The position numbers and the translations under genes are program-made. Under the pieces are notes generated by a model. The model had not been told where the DNA came from and did no database searches. It worked only from the letters and a program-made list of their open reading frames with translations. A stretch of DNA of 64,000 bases from JAJEDW01 sp963555775 (lineage in GTDB: Bacteria; Acidobacteriota; Terriglobia; 20CM-2-55-15), in the NCBI GenBank assembly GCA_963555775.3, contig CAUVWY020000010.1, positions 682,001-746,000 of the forward strand, written 5' to 3'. Shown here piece after piece: positions 60,457-64,000 of this stretch. Position 1 is the stretch's first letter; each line of letters opens with the position of its first letter.

Positions 60457-62145
60457 CTATCGAGACCCGACGATCCCTTCGCCTTCACGAATGGTCCACA
60501 GGCGGTTGCCTTCCAGCGCTTCCAACTCTTCAATCTCTCCGCTGGGCCATCGGATCCGCACCTCGTCGATTCGGGCCGACTCACCCAGTCCGAAGTGAAC
60601 GAGCATGTCGTTGTGTGAAAGATAACTCCCTCCGCTACGGACTTCCCCAATCTGGCGCCTGTCGCCGACCATGATTTCGACCCGTGCGCCAATGGCATCC
60701 CGGTTGCTCAGCGTCCCCTCCAGCCTGAAACCGACCCAGCCGTTACCGTTTCCGCCCTCGTTGCGGTACAGGCTGGGGCGGTCATTGATATTGATGGCAA
60801 GCACGTCGATGTCACCGTCGTTGTCGTAGTCGCCAAACGCCGTCCCGCGAGCGGACTTGGGCGTCAGAAGACTTCCGTCCAGTTCGGCGGCGATCTCCTC
60901 GAATCGGGATTCTCCCGTGTTTCGATAGACCTCCTTGGGCTGGAGGTACTGGCCGCCGATGTCCAGATCGTCGATTCTCGGGTACACGTGCCCGTTGGCG
61001 ACAAAGAGATCTTTCCACCCGTCGTTGTCCAGATCCACGAAACCGGCACCCCAGCCGAGGTGCGGAAGTGAAGTCCCGCCCAGTCCCGAACGCGAGGTGG
61101 CGTCGGCAAAGAGCATCCCGCCCAGGTTCCGGTACAGGGTGTTCGTGTCGCGCGAAAAATGGGTCACGAAGATGTCGAGCAAACCATCGCCGTCGTAATC
61201 CCCCACACCAAGGCCCATGCCGGCTTGCTCGCGTCCTTCGTCGTTGAGCGCGGTGCCCGACACCAGACCGATCTCCGTGAAGGTTCCATCGCGTTCATTG
61301 TGGTACAGCAAGTTGGGCATCATGTCATTGGCGACGTAGATATCGGGCCAGCCATCGTTGTCGAAGTCGCTGAACACCACGCCGAAACCGCTGTAGGCGG
61401 GACCACCGATGCCCGCTTCTGAGGTCACGTCCATGAAGGCGCCGCCGCCTTCGTTTCGGTACAAAGCGTCGGGTTCGCTCACCAGCCCGCGCGGACCGCA
61501 GAACACGTCCACTCCGAGATACCGGCAGACGTCGGTTTCACCCCGGCGCGGTATTTCGCTCTGGTCGAAACTCAGGTAGTTGGCAACGTAGAGGTCCACG
61601 TCGCCATCTCGGTCGTAGTCCCCGAACGCGCAGTTGGTACTCCAACCCGCGTTTCCGACGCGGGCTCTCGAAGTGGTTTCAGTGAACGTGCCGTCGCCGT
61701 TGTTTCGGTACAAGGCGTTCGCGCCATAGGCGGTGAGGTAAAAATCGCTGTAACCATCGTTGTCGTAGTCGGCCACGCAGACGCCCATTCCCCAACCGCG
61801 TCTATCGAGATTCGCTTCGAGGGTAACGTCGACGAAACTCCCTCCCTCGTTTCTGTAGAGGGCCACCATGGGGTCGCCCCCGGTTTCGTAGCTCTCGAGT
61901 GTCGAACCGTTCGCGATCAGGACATCCCGGTCCCCGTCGTTGTCATAGTCGAAGAAACCCGCACCGTTGCCATTGACCTCGATGATGTAGTCCTTGTCCG
62001 CGGAACCGGTGACGTTCATCAGCGTGATGCCCGCCTGTTCGGCCACATCCGTGAAACCGGGAAATCCCTGAGCCGCCGCAGCGCCGGAAAGCACGCTGCA
62101 TCCGAGCACCAACAGCAGAGCGGCCAATCTCGTTGCGTTTGGCAT
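60457..62145 (-). CDS. Secreted FG-GAP/ASPIC-UnbV (CRTAC1-like) protein
   Basis: 562 residues from ATG 62143-62145 with signal peptide (LAALLLVLGCSVLSGAAAAQ). Repeated FG-GAP/VCBS blades with Ca-binding loops of type DYDNDGDRDV, DYDNDGYSDF, DYDRDGDVDL, DFDNDGWPDI, DYDGDGLLDI, DLDNDGWKDL and DYDNDGDIDV form an integrin-like propeller, followed by the ASPIC/UnbV domain (GRLEG...IGARVEIMVGDRRQIGEVR, GGSYLSHNDMLVHFGLG, IRWPSGEIEE). Extracellular and of unknown role. It is encoded 34 bp downstream of the TPR gene, the usual pairing in Acidobacteriota. Confidence 0.85.
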   Translation of the reverse strand: MPNATRLAALLLVLGCSVLSGAAAAQGFPGFTDVAEQAGITLMNVTGSADKDYIIEVNGNGAGFFDYDNDGDRDVLIANGSTLESYETGGDPMVALYRNEGGSFVDVTLEANLDRRGWGMGVCVADYDNDGYSDFYLTAYGANALYRNNGDGTFTETTSRARVGNAGWSTNCAFGDYDRDGDVDLYVANYLSFDQSEIPRRGETDVCRYLGVDVFCGPRGLVSEPDALYRNEGGGAFMDVTSEAGIGGPAYSGFGVVFSDFDNDGWPDIYVANDMMPNLLYHNERDGTFTEIGLVSGTALNDEGREQAGMGLGVGDYDGDGLLDIFVTHFSRDTNTLYRNLGGMLFADATSRSGLGGTSLPHLGWGAGFVDLDNDGWKDLFVANGHVYPRIDDLDIGGQYLQPKEVYRNTGESRFEEIAAELDGSLLTPKSARGTAFGDYDNDGDIDVLAININDRPSLYRNEGGNGNGWVGFRLEGTLSNRDAIGARVEIMVGDRRQIGEVRSGGSYLSHNDMLVHFGLGESARIDEVRIRWPSGEIEELEALEGNRLWTIREGEGIVGSR

Positions 62146-62179
62146 CGGTTCGGATCGGATCGGCTGTCGCCAGCTAGCT

Positions 62180-64000
62180 TCAGCGGGGGAGTTGGGCTTC
62201 AAGTTCCCTCCGTATCCTTTGTAAAAATAGCGCCGTGTGGCGCGCGCCGGGAACGGTCTCTCCCAGCCTCGCGTACGCCCCGGCCAGGCTCCGGTGAACG
62301 ACGGAATCGTCACCCAAACCTGCATCGACAATGCCTCCAAGCGTCTCGATACCGTCGCGGTGTTGTCCCTGGCGGATGTGGATCAGTCCGAGAGCCAGAT
62401 GGAGCCGCACCGCTTCCGGATACGCGTCGATGCCGCCTTGCAGTAACTCCAGCGCGGCGTTTGCGTCACCGTCCGTCAACGCCTGGATGGCATCGGTCTG
62501 GACCCGGACGGACTCCAGGACGCGATTCTCCCTGGCACGTTCCTCGGACTCGAGCCGAGCGTATTCGCTCAATGCGAGTTGGGCATCGTCGGCGCGACCG
62601 ATCTGGCCGAGCACACGACCCAGCAGGTAATGCGCTCGCCGGTGGGTGGGGTCGCGGGACACGGCCGTCTCGGCCGCTGCCGCGGCCTCATCGAAACGCT
62701 CCAACCGCATATACAAATCCGCCAGACCAAAATGGGCTTCCACGCCGGCAGGGTCCATCAGGGCCGCGCCCTCGAACGCCGCCACCGCTTCGCTCAATCG
62801 ATCCTGGCGCGTGTACACAAGCCCCAGGCCGAACTTCGCAGCAGCGTCATCGGTCGCCATCTCGGCGGCGCCCCGGTAGTCCGCGAGGCTCGCATCCAGA
62901 TCATCCAGTTCTCGATGTATGTCACCCATTCTGACAAGGATGCGATACCGGATGGGTGGGGGGATGGCCGATTCCAAGGCGCTCCCGAATTCATCCAGCG
63001 CCAGCCCGAACCGGCCCGTGTCCGCGTAGAATTCTCCCAAACGAAAGTGGAGGCGCCATGAGCCCGGAAACCGCTGCTCCGCACGCCCCAAAATCGTTTC
63101 CCCTTCATCGGCCAGACCTGCCGACAAGAGAATGCCTCCGATCGCGACGTGCAGGCCGGGATCGGGCGAGACCCGATGCGCGTTCTCGACAAAGAGGTCG
63201 AAGGCATTGTCGAACCCCGCATCGTGGACAAGTCCCAACGCCACCAGGTCGGCAAGATCCTCGAGAACCGGGGTGAGTTGGCCGGGAGGAGAACTCGTCC
63301 CCCAGCGGGTTTCAAGGGATCGTGAATACTGCAAGGCCGCTTCGGCGTAGTCCTCTTGAATCCACGCAAGCTCTCCCAGGTTGTCAAGGTTGGGGACCAG
63401 TTCGGGATGATTCGGTCCGAGCAACTGCTCCATGATCGCCAGCGAACGGCGTGCGAGAGGCTCCGCATCGGTATATGCGCCTCGCGTGCGGAGCACGTTG
63501 GCCAGATTGGTGAGAACGGCCGCGACGCTCGGATTGGCGGGCCCCAGAGATTCCTCCCAGATCGACAGAGCGCGGCGAAAGAGTGATTCGGCTTCTTCCA
63601 GCTGCTGTTCGGCGTGAAGGGCGAGGGCGAGATTGTTGAGACCGGTTGCAACGTTGGCGTGGTCAGGACCCAGATCCTGTTCCCAGATCGCCAATGCCCG
63701 GCGATACAGCGGTTCGGCTTCAACGTGATTGCCTTCGGACCGGTAAGCTTCGGCCAGATTGTTCAGGGCGGTCGCGATATCGAGACGATCCATTCCATGG
63801 GCGCCTTCCCAAATGGCCAGCGCCTGGCGATAAAGCGGAACTGCCAGCGCGGTGTCCCCCTGGATCCGGTAGACTTCAGCAAGATCGTTCAGGCTCGTGG
63901 CCAGGCGCGGATCTTCGGACCCGAACTGTCCGGCATGCTCGAGGGCCGTTTGAAAACGCCCGGTCGCTTCCACGTATCGCCTCTGGCGAACATCTTCCAT
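62180..64000 (-). CDS. TPR-repeat protein (5' end at or beyond the window edge)
   Basis: At least 606 residues of tandem TPR units. The first half has five or six 42-residue kinesin-light-chain-type repeats (LNDLAEVYRIQGDTALAVPL, LNNLAEAYRSEGNHVEAEPL YRRALAIWE..., LTNLANVLRTRGAYTDAEPL), then a spacer (SPPGQLTPVLEDLADLVALG), then classical TPRs (FRLGEFYADTGRFGLALDEF, FGLADLYMRLERFDEAAAAA, HLALGLIHIRQGQHRDGIET). A scaffold for protein interactions. ATG 64000 may be the start or internal, as the window ends there. It precedes and probably drives the UnbV gene. Confidence 0.85.
   Translation of the reverse strand: MEDVRQRRYVEATGRFQTALEHAGQFGSEDPRLATSLNDLAEVYRIQGDTALAVPLYRQALAIWEGAHGMDRLDIATALNNLAEAYRSEGNHVEAEPLYRRALAIWEQDLGPDHANVATGLNNLALALHAEQQLEEAESLFRRALSIWEESLGPANPSVAAVLTNLANVLRTRGAYTDAEPLARRSLAIMEQLLGPNHPELVPNLDNLGELAWIQEDYAEAALQYSRSLETRWGTSSPPGQLTPVLEDLADLVALGLVHDAGFDNAFDLFVENAHRVSPDPGLHVAIGGILLSAGLADEGETILGRAEQRFPGSWRLHFRLGEFYADTGRFGLALDEFGSALESAIPPPIRYRILVRMGDIHRELDDLDASLADYRGAAEMATDDAAAKFGLGLVYTRQDRLSEAVAAFEGAALMDPAGVEAHFGLADLYMRLERFDEAAAAAETAVSRDPTHRRAHYLLGRVLGQIGRADDAQLALSEYARLESEERARENRVLESVRVQTDAIQALTDGDANAALELLQGGIDAYPEAVRLHLALGLIHIRQGQHRDGIETLGGIVDAGLGDDSVVHRSLAGAYARLGETVPGARHTALFLQRIRRELEAQLPR

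Overview
The window looks like a GC-rich (roughly 60%) bacterial chromosome segment, most likely from an Acidobacteriota member (possibly Vicinamibacteria or a host- or sediment-associated relative). The evidence is family-level: an ABC-type permease of the acidobacterial duplicated orphan permease (ADOP) class, a GWxTD remnant, a DUF6152/DUF6644 cluster with two secreted proteins carrying a PDxSGxW motif, a secreted carboxypeptidase-regulatory-like protein, and a TPR gene followed by an FG-GAP/UnbV (CRTAC1-like) gene. No rRNA, tRNA or CRISPR array was seen.

The dominant theme is mobile-element activity and gene decay. One full-length IS91-type (HUH rolling-circle) element lies at 34669 to about 36430. 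I found 14 further solo copies of its constant, ori-side end, 19 to 863 bp long, at 2559, 5603, 8683, 10291, 12278, 16978, 18519, 21548, 26267, 38133, 47828, 49944, 52399 and 57489. All 15 share the same start and the same orientation, while their far ends differ, and most sit exactly where a gene is cut off. Around them are IS21 (three), IS3 (five loci), IS1380, IS256 (two), IS110, IS630 and IS6 elements or fragments, a probable group II intron 5' fragment, short inverted-repeat elements and about 30 broken genes.

Layout. 0-5.4 kb: IS3 fragment, hydrolase relic, an S1-domain RNA-binding protein, ADOP permease. 5.6-8.5 kb: IS91 remnant carrying a nested inverted-repeat insert, IS3 relic, beta-propeller lactonase-like protein. 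9.0-12.3 kb: gamma-resorcylate decarboxylase with a cut-off aromatic-acid MFS transporter, metallo-beta-lactamase-fold hydrolase, DUF2249-like fragment. 12.9-18 kb: unrecognised zinc-ribbon protein with an in-frame TGA near its end, tannase relic, IS1380, esterase N-terminus, JmjC/cupin hydroxylase. 18.4-21.7 kb: IS110, IS256 and IS21. 22.5-26 kb: a minus-strand five-gene secreted/membrane operon. 26.2-32.7 kb: VapC relic, IS21, MFS transporter, two back-to-back IS3 elements. 33.4-38.6 kb: a HigBA-like toxin-antitoxin pair with DUF3467, the full IS91, a second toxin-antitoxin locus with frameshifted toxin, intron fragment, HsdM fragment. 39-49.5 kb: tannase family enzyme, a selenocysteine-encoding deiodinase-like lipoprotein, PQQ/cytochrome c dehydrogenase with an overlapping SMP-30-like gene, peptidase E, a secreted repeat protein. 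49.5-53.5 kb: IS630, kinase, IS256, RHS toxin relic, IS21. 53.8-64 kb: a 1222-residue fibronectin-type secreted protein, integrase and IS3 relics, degenerate repeats, carboxypeptidase-regulatory-like protein, and the UnbV/TPR pair.

Intact genes are mostly periplasmic or secreted enzymes of aromatic, ester and alcohol metabolism (decarboxylase, tannase, PQQ dehydrogenase, lactonase-like propellers), which would suit an organism degrading plant- or humus-derived aromatics. This is inferred from families, not shown. The clearest single discovery is the in-frame TGA in the lipoprotein gene at 41036-42049, which sits where deiodinase-type proteins carry selenocysteine and is followed by a SECIS-like hairpin.
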